DNA from: Sphingobacteriales bacterium
Lineage (GTDB): Bacteria > Bacteroidota > Bacteroidia > Chitinophagales > Chitinophagaceae
Assembly: GCA_016192105.1 (NCBI GenBank)
Contig: JACPUV010000053.1
Location: forward strand, 62,001 to 126,000
Direction of reading: 5' to 3'
Length of the DNA: 64,000 nucleotides
In this document: in pieces, positions 35,832-43,414 of the stretch
Layout: each line of letters starts with the position of its first letter
Position numbering within the stretch: position 1 is the first letter of the stretch
The notes under the pieces: generated by a model
Database searches by the model: none
Told to the model about the DNA's origin: nothing
The model's input: only the letters and a program-made list of their open reading frames with translations
Program-made: the position numbers and the translations under genes

Positions 35832-36401
35832 ATGCGCATTATCAGTTGCTCTGTCCTTGTGACCGTACTGTTCCTGGCTGCCTGTAAACAACCCGCAAAG
35901 AAAAGCAGTCCGGGCGGCCTGGATGAACTGGCCAAAGAGGTCCGAAAGAATTCTCCCGGTGCCAATGCCGGCAGCGGCCATTTTTCCATTGTCCCGGCGG
36001 AAGGCTGGACCAAACTGGACACCAGTATCATGGGATTGAATTGCACGTTCATCAGTTCACGGCTGGACTCGGAAAAGGATCACTTCAGGGAGAACCTGAA
36101 TGTGGTGACAGAGCATTGCGGTTCCATGGGACTGGATGAATATTATGCGGCTGCCGTCAGTAATATGGAGACCCTCAGCGGTTTCAAACTCGGGAAAGTG
36201 TCCGATAAATCGATCGGCGGCACGGAATTTAAAAATGTAAAATACTCGCATGTGTACAGCGGCATACCCGTAGAAGTGGATCTGTATATTACGGTCAAAG
36301 AGGGCATTGCCTACCTCATTACCTGTAGCGCTTTAAGCGGGGAGATGGAAAAATGGGGGCCCCGGTTTGAAGCAATGGTCACTAGTTTCTCTGTGCGTTA
36401 A
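35832..36401 (+). CDS. Hypothetical lipoprotein, PsbP/DUF1795-like
   Basis: 189 residues with a lipoprotein signal peptide (lipobox LFLAAC, Cys about residue 18) and a Ser/Gly/Asn-rich linker. The globular part, about residues 48-188, has the layout of the Mog1/PsbP-like fold: FSIVPAEGWTKLD near the start, a central NLNVVTEH strand and a terminal FEAMVTSFSVR strand and helix, as in DcrB or LpqN-like lipoproteins. The fold assignment is by pattern and is tentative. It follows serA by 24 bases and may share its transcript. Confidence 0.6.
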   Translation: MRIISCSVLVTVLFLAACKQPAKKSSPGGLDELAKEVRKNSPGANAGSGHFSIVPAEGWTKLDTSIMGLNCTFISSRLDSEKDHFRENLNVVTEHCGSMGLDEYYAAAVSNMETLSGFKLGKVSDKSIGGTEFKNVKYSHVYSGIPVEVDLYITVKEGIAYLITCSALSGEMEKWGPRFEAMVTSFSVR

Positions 36402-36420
36402 GGGGTGAAAATATATTTCT

Positions 36421-36448
36421 TATATTTTCAATAATTATTGAAAATATA
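36421..36448. promoter_or_regulatory. Perfect 28-base palindrome upstream of the NADH dehydrogenase -7 box
   Basis: The left half TATATTTTCAATAA (36421-36434) is followed directly by its exact reverse complement (36435-36448), with no spacer. One base later the exact TATGTTTG -7 box begins (36450-36457), so the palindrome covers about positions -40 to -13 of the predicted promoter. This is the position of a repressor or activator site. Confidence 0.7.
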
Positions 36449-36449
36449 G

Positions 36450-36457
36450 TATGTTTG
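36450..36457 (+). promoter_or_regulatory. -7 box (TATGTTTG) of the NADH dehydrogenase gene
   Basis: Exact TAnnTTTG. Predicted start site near 36461, leader of about 15 bases to ATG 36476. The transcript would begin inside a second small dyad (36455-36472). Confidence 0.6.
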
Positions 36458-36475
36458 TGTTGTAAAACACAACAT

Positions 36476-37768
36476 ATGAAAGTCGTTATCGCGGGAGCTG
36501 GGTTCGGGGGATTACGGCTGGCCCGCCTGCTCCATAATAAACCCGGGTTTGAAGTCCTGCTCCTGGACCGCTTCAACTACCACCAGTTCCAGCCCTTGTT
36601 TTACCAGGTCGCCACCGCCGGTTTGGATGCCAGTAATATTTCCTTTCCGCTCCGGAAAGTTTTTCAGAAAAGCCGGAACGTGAGGATCAGGCTGGCAGAG
36701 CTGAAAGAAGTGGTACCGGCTGAAAACAAAATCATCACATCAGACGAGGAGATCGGTTATGATGTACTGGTGCTGGCTACCGGTGCAGATACGAATTTCT
36801 TCGGCAATACGGGGCTGGCACAGCATGCTTTCCCCATGAAATCAACCGTAGAGGCCCTGCAGATCCGGCACCGCCTGTTGCAGTTGTTTGAACAGGCGCA
36901 CCGGATCAAAGAGGAAACCGAACTGCAGCGGGTCATGAATATTGTAGTTGTAGGCGGCGGACCCACCGGTGTGGAAGTCTCGGGGGCGCTGGCCGAAATG
37001 AAAAAATATGTGCTTCCCAAGGACTATCCCGAGCTCGATTTCTCCCGGATGAATATTTACCTGTTGGAGGGGAGCAGCAAGACGCTTTCTGCCATGCGGG
37101 AACAGTCTTCCGAACGCTCCCGTACTTATCTCGAAAGACTGGGTGTAAAACTGATGACCAATACCCTGGTGAAGAATTATGACGGCCGGGATGTGGAACT
37201 CAATGACGGAGCCAGGATTCCAACCGCCACCGTAATCTGGGCGGCTGGCATTAAAGGGAATATTCCAAACGGAATTGATAAATCACTAATAGCCCGGGGT
37301 AACCGGATCAAAACGGACCGTTATTGCCGCGTGCTGGGGTCTGACAATATTTATGCTATTGGTGACTTAGCATATATGGAAACACCGGCATATCCCAACG
37401 GACATCCCCAGGTAGCACCCACTGCGATGCAACAGGCCGGTATGCTGGCCGCCAATCTGCGACTTATTGAACGAAAATCCAGTCCTGATCGTTTACTACA
37501 ATTTGAGTATCATGATAAAGGTTCCATGGCAACGGTAGGACGTAACCTGGCCGTGGTGGACCTGCCCAAACCCCACTGGTCATTCGGTGGTTTTTTTGCC
37601 TGGATGATATGGATGGGACTGCACCTGATGCTGATCCTCGGGGTGAAGAACCGGTTCTTTGTCTTCATGAACTGGTTGTATAACTATATCACGTATGACC
37701 AGAACCTCCGGCTGATCTTCCGGGAATTTTACCGGGATGAACAAACTAATAAAAGCAAACCGCTTTGA
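36476..37768 (+). CDS. ndh: Type II NADH dehydrogenase (NDH-2), FAD-dependent
   Basis: A 430-residue flavoprotein that passes electrons from NADH to quinone without pumping protons. ATG 36476 opens directly on the FAD-binding MKVVIAGAGFGGLRLARLL. The NAD-binding Rossmann motif is MNIVVVGGGPTGVEVSGAL near residue 160, and the second FAD motif is NIYAIGDLAYME near 293. The C-terminal 70 residues contain amphipathic or membrane-inserting helices (FFAWMIWMGLHLMLILGV and FFVFMNWLYNYITYD), typical for membrane attachment of NDH-2. An in-frame TTG at 36455 lies inside the -7 box and is not a start. The upstream palindrome suggests regulation of this respiratory entry point. Confidence 0.93.
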   Translation: MKVVIAGAGFGGLRLARLLHNKPGFEVLLLDRFNYHQFQPLFYQVATAGLDASNISFPLRKVFQKSRNVRIRLAELKEVVPAENKIITSDEEIGYDVLVLATGADTNFFGNTGLAQHAFPMKSTVEALQIRHRLLQLFEQAHRIKEETELQRVMNIVVVGGGPTGVEVSGALAEMKKYVLPKDYPELDFSRMNIYLLEGSSKTLSAMREQSSERSRTYLERLGVKLMTNTLVKNYDGRDVELNDGARIPTATVIWAAGIKGNIPNGIDKSLIARGNRIKTDRYCRVLGSDNIYAIGDLAYMETPAYPNGHPQVAPTAMQQAGMLAANLRLIERKSSPDRLLQFEYHDKGSMATVGRNLAVVDLPKPHWSFGGFFAWMIWMGLHLMLILGVKNRFFVFMNWLYNYITYDQNLRLIFREFYRDEQTNKSKPL

Positions 37769-37773
37769 CGTAC

Positions 37774-38292
37774 TCAGGAAGCGATTGCTTTGAGAATTTT
37801 CCGGGCCCTGGATCGAAAAGCGGCCGTTTCATATTCCCAGCGGTCTTCGATGATGGTTTTCAGTTCCGGCCGGATGTCCTGGTATTGCAGCGACAGGTTA
37901 TACAATATAGTCAGCGAGAATGCCTTGATGGCCGGTTTTTCTGAAACCGATTCAATATATTCAAAGCAGGTATTCATCAGGTCTCCGCGAAAGCGCTCAG
38001 GGATGTCTAAATCCTGGAGCATCCGGAGTGTGTTCCTTTTAGCTGCATCATGAAGCCCTGGCTTTTTCAGGTTTTTCAGCAATTTCGAAAAATGAGGCCG
38101 GATAAACGCAGGGTGGGCCTCAACTGCATAACTCAATGGCCAGGAAGCCCGCTGTATCACAGAACTATTTTCGTCTGAAAGGAATAACCGGAAGAGTTCA
38201 TTGAATTTTTTTTGATCGCTGCCAATCCAGCCGACAATTTTCAGGCAATTCGCCTTGCTGTGTTCTTTCAGAATGGTATCCCTTAACGACAT
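37774..38292 (-). CDS. Hypothetical alpha-helical (HEAT-like) protein
   Basis: A 172-residue, entirely helical protein without a signal peptide or membrane segments. Repeating units such as FRLFLSDENSSVIQRASWPLS, LLKNLKKPGLHDAAKRNTLRML and PAIKAFSLTILYNLS look like HEAT-type helix pairs, and the family could be ARM/HEAT-like. No catalytic motif is visible and I do not recognise a function. It converges on the NADH dehydrogenase gene with a five-base gap. A 10-base-arm inverted repeat lies 57-88 bases upstream of its ATG. Confidence 0.65.
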   Translation of the reverse strand: MSLRDTILKEHSKANCLKIVGWIGSDQKKFNELFRLFLSDENSSVIQRASWPLSYAVEAHPAFIRPHFSKLLKNLKKPGLHDAAKRNTLRMLQDLDIPERFRGDLMNTCFEYIESVSEKPAIKAFSLTILYNLSLQYQDIRPELKTIIEDRWEYETAAFRSRARKILKAIAS

Positions 38293-38348
38293 GGTTGCAA
38301 ACTACTACAGTCCGATGTAACTGGCTCCGGCAAAATTGGGCCCAGTTG

Positions 38349-38380
38349 AACATAATATTTCTTATAATTTATATTATGTT
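38349..38380. promoter_or_regulatory. AT-rich inverted repeat upstream of the HEAT-like gene
   Basis: AACATAATAT (38349-38358), 12-base spacer, ATATTATGTT (38371-38380); perfect 10-base arms. It lies between the terminator of the TPR gene and the ATG of the HEAT-like gene, so it is a candidate operator for the latter. Confidence 0.4.
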
Positions 38381-38396
38381 AAGTTGTGGTTTTCAA

Positions 38397-38420
38397 GAAA
38401 AGCCACAATTAAGTGGCTTT
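38397..38420 (-). terminator. Terminator of the gyrA-TPR operon
   Basis: On the minus strand AAAGCCAC and GTGGCTTT (8-base arms, 38413-38420 and 38399-38406) enclose TTAATT, and the right arm runs into TTTTCTT. It begins 19 bases after the TPR-protein stop. A second overlapping TTGTGG / CCACAA pairing exists at 38384-38408. Confidence 0.65.
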
Positions 38421-38439
38421 CCCGTCAAACCAATACCGG

Positions 38440-39780
38440 TTAATTCTTTATGGATTCATAGACATCATTCCACTTCTTCTCCTCTGCCGCATATTTGGCC
38501 TGGTCGGCTGGTTTGCCCTTGGCCATTATCTTCTTAAAAGCGAATATATCAGCAAGGTAACTGGCTGCTTTCTTGTATTGCTGCTTATCCCGTGTTTCCA
38601 GGTGGTCTTTGGCGGCCAGAATAGCTGCCGCTTTTTCGTAAGGCTCACGGGCGCCTTCCAGTGTTTCCCCATATTCTTTATCGAGGGCATCTCTTTTGGC
38701 TACATCCTCCTTTGAAGACATAGTACCGGGTTTTGTACGGGCCTTCATATCCTTGGTATGGGCTTCTCTTCTTTCATTTACCCGGGTGGCTTTGTTGATA
38801 AAATGGTCGCCGATATAGAGGTAAGGGATTTCATAACCCGGCTTGCCATTGGCTGATTTATTGAAAGCCGTGATCATTTTCTTCTCCAGTTCGGCAGCAT
38901 TCGCAGGTGCTGCGGGTGGATTATCGCCTTTTGGATTCAGGGTATCGTAGATGATCTCCCCGAGCACCTGGTTGGCTTTCTGGTTGTCAGGGTCTGTTGC
39001 CATTACCTGTTCGAGGGCCGCCAGTTTATCATTGAAATTATCCATCAGGCCAACAGCAAAGTCGATCTTGTCATAGTTGAAATAATCACTCTTGGGATAC
39101 AGGTCCTTCCCCATGGCTTTGTATTTTTCAAAAGCCGTCATATCCTTTTTGGCAAATGAATGGCTGACGAGGAAACGATACACGCCTTCAAAACCATCCC
39201 CTGCTACTTTTCCTTCAGCCAGGCGGGTATAATAATTGGCGGCATCATCTGCATTCCCTGATTTTTCCGCAGTGATACCGGCCAGGATCAGTACATTGGT
39301 ATCCAGTGTGGTGGTCAGTAGTTTCCGGCCGATCAGGATATCGGAATATTCCACTGCTTTTTTCAGTTTTGCCAGACCGGTAGCCCACTTATTACTGCTG
39401 TAATCCTTGTACCCCGTGGTATAATAATTGGAATACAGGTTGATCGGCCCGTTCTGGTAGGAAAGGTCACTCAACAATTCCATCTTCGGATCCATGGATT
39501 TGAACTTGGCAAAGGCTTCATCCGCATCTGTCATCAGTTGCTCCGCTTCCGGCGTATTTTTTTTGGTTTCCGATGTGCCCAATCCTGCATAAATAGCGGC
39601 CTTCAGGATAAAAGCCTCGGGTTTGGAGATAAATTTCGCATTCGTGAAGGCTTTATCCAGCTCCGTTTTTGCTTTTTCAAACTGGTTGAGCATAAAGAGG
39701 GTTTTCACCTCATCGTATTTCTGTGCAGAGACTGCAACGACTGACAGGCTGACCGTTAATAGAAGGAAGAACCTTTTCAT
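38440..39780 (-). CDS. Secreted tetratricopeptide-repeat protein downstream of gyrA
   Basis: 446 residues from ATG 39780, which gives a signal peptide (MKRFFLLLTVSLSVVAVSAQ); an in-frame upstream start would extend into gyrA. The rest is helical with degenerate TPR units such as FMLNQFEKAKTELDKAFTNA, AFILKAAIYAGLG, ILAGITAEKSGNADDAANYYTRLAEG and LEQVMATDPDNQKANQVLGE. The last 130 residues are highly charged (Lys/Glu/Ala-rich). A TPR gene directly after gyrA is a frequent arrangement in Bacteroidota. The gap to gyrA is 25 bases, so it is almost certainly in the gyrA transcript. Its role is unknown; location is periplasmic. Confidence 0.85.
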   Translation of the reverse strand: MKRFFLLLTVSLSVVAVSAQKYDEVKTLFMLNQFEKAKTELDKAFTNAKFISKPEAFILKAAIYAGLGTSETKKNTPEAEQLMTDADEAFAKFKSMDPKMELLSDLSYQNGPINLYSNYYTTGYKDYSSNKWATGLAKLKKAVEYSDILIGRKLLTTTLDTNVLILAGITAEKSGNADDAANYYTRLAEGKVAGDGFEGVYRFLVSHSFAKKDMTAFEKYKAMGKDLYPKSDYFNYDKIDFAVGLMDNFNDKLAALEQVMATDPDNQKANQVLGEIIYDTLNPKGDNPPAAPANAAELEKKMITAFNKSANGKPGYEIPYLYIGDHFINKATRVNERREAHTKDMKARTKPGTMSSKEDVAKRDALDKEYGETLEGAREPYEKAAAILAAKDHLETRDKQQYKKAASYLADIFAFKKIMAKGKPADQAKYAAEEKKWNDVYESIKN

Positions 39781-39805
39781 TTTATTTAATTGAGTTGTTA
39801 AATGT

Positions 39806-42403
39806 TTATTCCGTACCACTTTCAGTAGATGGATTTTCATGCGTTCCGGTTGCGTTTGTATCCCCGTTACCCGGGTTTTCCGGCTGGATCTCTTCTGCAT
39901 GCCCCCCGTTACCGTTCTGCCCCTGGTCATCCAGGCTGGTAATGGCCGCGATCTCATCCCCTTCATCGAGGCGGATCAGTTTAACGCCCTGGGTAGCCCG
40001 GCCCTGTTCACTGATTCCGCTGACCGGCATCCGGATCGTTACTCCGCTCTTACAGGTGATCATGATATCCTCTGTTTCCGAAACAGCGAGGATACCCACC
40101 AGGGATCCTGTTTTATCGGTTACATGGATGGTCTTTACCCCTTTCCCGCCCCGGTTGGTAAACCGGTATTCATCCACTGCGGTTCTTTTCCCAAAGCCTT
40201 TTTCGCTGACCACCAATACTGTTTTCGCTGTATCGGTTCCCGGGTTTACACAAATCATTCCCACCACTTCATCCTGCTCATTGTCCACTTCAATACCGGC
40301 TACACCGATCGCGCCCCGCCCGGTAGCTCTTACTTTTTCTTCCGAGAAACGGATGGCTCTTCCGCTCTTCACGGCCATCATAATTTCGCTGTGTCCATCG
40401 GTTAACCTTGCTTCCAGCAATTCATCGCCTTCTACAATGGTGATCGCGTTTACACCGGTCTGGCGCGGACGGCTGAAGTCCAGCAGCTCGGTTTTTTTGA
40501 TAATCCCTTTTTTGGTACACAGCACAATATTGTGTGATTTCACAAACTCCTCGTCTTTCAGGTCCCGTACATCAAGGATGGCCCTTACTTTATCATCCGG
40601 GGGCAACTGTACCAGGTTCTGTATCGCCCTTCCCCTGCCGGTTTTCTCTCCTTCGGGAATTTCATACACATTCAGCCAGTAACACCTTCCTTTTTCCGTA
40701 AAGAAAAGCATGGTATGGTGGGTGGACGCTACAAAAAGATGCTCGATATAATCCTCTTCACGGGTTTTGCCGCCCATCACACCCCGGCCGCCCCGCCGCT
40801 GCGCCCGGTATTCTTCTGCCGGTGTGCGTTTGATATAGCCGAGATGGGAAATGGTGATGACCACATCTTCTTCCTTGATCAGGTCCTTGATCTTTACCTC
40901 ATCATCAAGGTAGGTGATCTCAGTTTTGCGGGTATCACCGAACTTGTCTTTTATTTCAATCAATTCCGTTTTGATCAGCTCAAACCGCATGACTTCATTC
41001 GAAAGCAATTCATTCAGGTGGGCGATCAGTTTCATCAGTTCGTCGAATTCTTCCTTGATCTTGTCCCTTTCCATTCCGGTCAGCCGCTGCAGACGCAGTT
41101 CAAGTATGGCTTTGGCCTGTATTTCGTCGAGCCCCCAGCCTGCATTGATCAGGTTGTCCTTCGCGATCTCCGGTGTGGCGGAACTGCGGATCAGGGCGAT
41201 CACTTCGTCCAGGTGATCCAGGGCAATCAGGTAACCTTTTAAGATATGGGCCCTTTTCTCGGCCTCATTCAGTTCGTATTTTGCCCGGCGGATAACCACT
41301 TCGTGACGGAAGTCCACGAACTCACTGATGAGCTCTTTCAGGTTAAGGGTTTTGGGCCTTCCTTTTACGATCGCCACATTATTGATCCCATACGAGGTCT
41401 GCAGGTCGGTATGCTTGTAGAGCTGGTTGATGATGACATTGGCAATGGCATCCCTTTTCAGGTCCAGCACCACCCGGGTCCCCTCTTTCTCATTCGATTC
41501 ATTGTTCACATGGGCAATGCCTTCAATGATCTTTTCGTTGACCAGTTCGCCGATGCGGTTGGTCAGGGCATCGCGGTTGACCTGGTAGGGTACTTCGGAA
41601 ATGATCACCTGCTCGCGGCCGCTGGGCTTGGTTTCCACGGTCAGTTTACCGCGGACCACCACCCGGCCCCGGCCGAAATGCATGGCGGCCTTCACCCCTT
41701 CCATCCCGTAAATAATTCCCCCGGTCGGGAAATCGGGTGCTTTAACATGCTGCATCAGCTCATCAACCGTTATTTCCCGGTGATCTATAAACGCAATACA
41801 GCCATCGATCACTTCCGTCAGGTTATGCGGCATCATATTGGTGGCCATCCCCACAGCAATCCCGCTGGAGCCGTTGATCAGCAGTTGCGGGATGCGGGTA
41901 GGCAGCACCGTGGGCTCTTTTTCCGAATCATCGAAGTTCAGCTGGAAGTCCACCGTATCCTTCTCGATATCGTCGAGCATGTGTTCGGCCAGCCGTTCCA
42001 GCCGGGCCTCTGTATAACGCATGGCCGCGGGGCCATCACCATCCTGGTTTCCGAAGTTTCCCTGCCCGTCGATCAGCGTGTACCGCATATTCCATTCCTG
42101 CGCCATCCGCACCATGGCATCGTACACCGAGGTATCTCCGTGCGGGTGGTATTTACCCAATACTTCCCCCACAATACGGGCTGATTTCTTAAACGGCTTA
42201 TTGTAATGAATACCCAGCTCATTCATCGCAAACAAAACACGGCGGTGAACCGGCTTCAACCCGTCCCGCACATCCGGCAGGGCGCGGCCCACAATGACCG
42301 ACATCGAGTAGTCGATGTAGGCGGTTTTCATCTGCTCCTCTATATTGACGGGAATTATCCGGTTATGATCACTCGTTTCCTGCGGCGTTAAATTCTCTTC
42401 CAT
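39806..42403 (-). CDS. gyrA: DNA gyrase subunit A
   Basis: 865 residues. The catalytic Tyr is residue 130 in AAMRYTEARL. The quinolone-resistance region reads YHPHGDTSVYDAMV, so the E. coli Ser83 position is Thr91 and Asp87 is Asp95, both compatible with a drug-sensitive enzyme. The GyrA box QRRGGRG near residue 535 separates gyrase from topoisomerase IV, and the C-terminal beta-pinwheel repeats follow. An acidic, Gly/Asn-rich tail of about 40 residues ends the protein. GyrA cuts and rejoins DNA with GyrB to introduce negative supercoils. The TPR gene follows in the same operon. Confidence 0.98.
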   Translation of the reverse strand: MEENLTPQETSDHNRIIPVNIEEQMKTAYIDYSMSVIVGRALPDVRDGLKPVHRRVLFAMNELGIHYNKPFKKSARIVGEVLGKYHPHGDTSVYDAMVRMAQEWNMRYTLIDGQGNFGNQDGDGPAAMRYTEARLERLAEHMLDDIEKDTVDFQLNFDDSEKEPTVLPTRIPQLLINGSSGIAVGMATNMMPHNLTEVIDGCIAFIDHREITVDELMQHVKAPDFPTGGIIYGMEGVKAAMHFGRGRVVVRGKLTVETKPSGREQVIISEVPYQVNRDALTNRIGELVNEKIIEGIAHVNNESNEKEGTRVVLDLKRDAIANVIINQLYKHTDLQTSYGINNVAIVKGRPKTLNLKELISEFVDFRHEVVIRRAKYELNEAEKRAHILKGYLIALDHLDEVIALIRSSATPEIAKDNLINAGWGLDEIQAKAILELRLQRLTGMERDKIKEEFDELMKLIAHLNELLSNEVMRFELIKTELIEIKDKFGDTRKTEITYLDDEVKIKDLIKEEDVVITISHLGYIKRTPAEEYRAQRRGGRGVMGGKTREEDYIEHLFVASTHHTMLFFTEKGRCYWLNVYEIPEGEKTGRGRAIQNLVQLPPDDKVRAILDVRDLKDEEFVKSHNIVLCTKKGIIKKTELLDFSRPRQTGVNAITIVEGDELLEARLTDGHSEIMMAVKSGRAIRFSEEKVRATGRGAIGVAGIEVDNEQDEVVGMICVNPGTDTAKTVLVVSEKGFGKRTAVDEYRFTNRGGKGVKTIHVTDKTGSLVGILAVSETEDIMITCKSGVTIRMPVSGISEQGRATQGVKLIRLDEGDEIAAITSLDDQGQNGNGGHAEEIQPENPGNGDTNATGTHENPSTESGTE

Positions 42404-42681
42404 TTCTTATTGTTTCCGGCGACTGTTTAAAAGTTGATTTTTGCGTCTTTTCCTTCCGGAAAAAGGGATTTTCCGGGGTCTGCAAATCTACTTTTTTACG
42501 CCCTGAAAACCTGATAAAGCGGCTTGTTTTTTGGGCTATTTTATCCACGGTTGTGAATAGGCAATGCAACGGAAAACCACCCTGGTTTTTCCCGGGGAAC
42601 CCCGGCTGTTTAACCCGTAAAAACAATGGACCGGGTATAAAAAAGTCCCCGGGAAGGGATTCCTGTTTATTTAATTAACCG

Positions 42682-43269
42682 CTATTTCCCGCGTGGGGTC
42701 AGCGGGATATAAATGCTGAACTGGATGACCCCGTTCTTAAAATCCGGGTTCACCCCATTGGAAGGGCTGAAATCCCCGATCTTACTCAGGCCGGCTGTAT
42801 AACGTGCACCCAGGCCAAAACCGGCCTTACCCCGATATCCCAGTCCGGCAGCAACTGAGAGGTCAAGGTTTTTGGCGAAATCGTTCAGGGTGCTGCTGCC
42901 AAAATCATCGGACAGTTTGAACCCAACCTGCGGGCCCGCTTCCATATAAAAGCCGCCCTTCAGGTAGAACTGGGCCATTACCGGGACATTGATATACGTG
43001 ACTTTCCAGTCATAACTGCCCGAAACGCTGTCAATTTTGGCTCCCTGGGTGGAGACCATGATTTCCGGTTGCAGGCCAAAGGAGGCTATCTTGAATTTCA
43101 GGTATAAGCCTCCGTGAAACCCGACCAGGGCTTTCTTTTTTACGGCATCAAAATCACCACCGGTAAAATTGCTGATATTGGCACCGGCTTTCAAACCGAA
43201 CTGGAAATGCTGGGCAAGGGATGACTGGACCAGGGCCGCGAATAACAGCAGCAGGATAAACTTTTTCAT
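42682..43269 (-). CDS. Outer-membrane beta-barrel protein (PorT-like family)
   Basis: 195 residues from ATG 43269, with signal peptide MKKFILLLLFAALVQSSLA; an in-frame upstream start adds 25 unrelated residues. The start of the mature protein, QHFQFGLKAGANISNFTGG, and the repeated beta strands (GFHGGLYLKFKIASFGLQPE, VPVMAQFYLKGGFYMEAGPQ, GLGYRGKAGFGLGARYTAGL) are the hallmark of the outer-membrane beta-barrel domain common in Bacteroidota. Function not assignable. A complete TTG-N20-TATCTTTG promoter precedes it. A weak hairpin followed by six T lies about 20 bases after the stop. Confidence 0.85.
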   Translation of the reverse strand: MKKFILLLLFAALVQSSLAQHFQFGLKAGANISNFTGGDFDAVKKKALVGFHGGLYLKFKIASFGLQPEIMVSTQGAKIDSVSGSYDWKVTYINVPVMAQFYLKGGFYMEAGPQVGFKLSDDFGSSTLNDFAKNLDLSVAAGLGYRGKAGFGLGARYTAGLSKIGDFSPSNGVNPDFKNGVIQFSIYIPLTPRGK

Positions 43270-43309
43270 ATATTCTGTTTTAGAGCGATTCGGAGCGGGA
43301 GAAGCTATG

Positions 43310-43340
43310 CAAAGATAAATCTGTTTTATTTCAGAATCAA
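43310..43340 (-). promoter_or_regulatory. Promoter of the outer-membrane barrel gene
   Basis: On the minus strand TTG (43338-43340), a 20-base spacer and TATCTTTG (43310-43317) match the Bacteroidota -33/-7 consensus exactly. Predicted leader of about 37 bases. Confidence 0.65.
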
Positions 43341-43414
43341 CCATGATATTTGTACAGGATCATTCCGGTATGGCAATTTGAATACCGGAGTATTTTTTTC
43401 TGAAAACAATGCAC

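Noticed and set aside
39795..40682. 295-residue plus-strand open frame inside gyrA.
   Set aside because: Antisense shadow, Ser/Pro-rich, no promoter or conserved feature.
41246..42184. 312-residue plus-strand open frame inside gyrA.
   Set aside because: Antisense to gyrA, His/Pro-rich and without any family motif.
40000..42403. Quinolone resistance mutation in GyrA.
   Set aside because: Thr at the Ser83-equivalent position is wild type in several sensitive species and Asp87-equivalent is intact; no basis to call resistance.
42369..42626. Minus-strand frame of 85 residues overlapping the gyrA start.
   Set aside because: Overlaps the gyrA N-terminus out of frame; composition and lack of a promoter argue against a gene.
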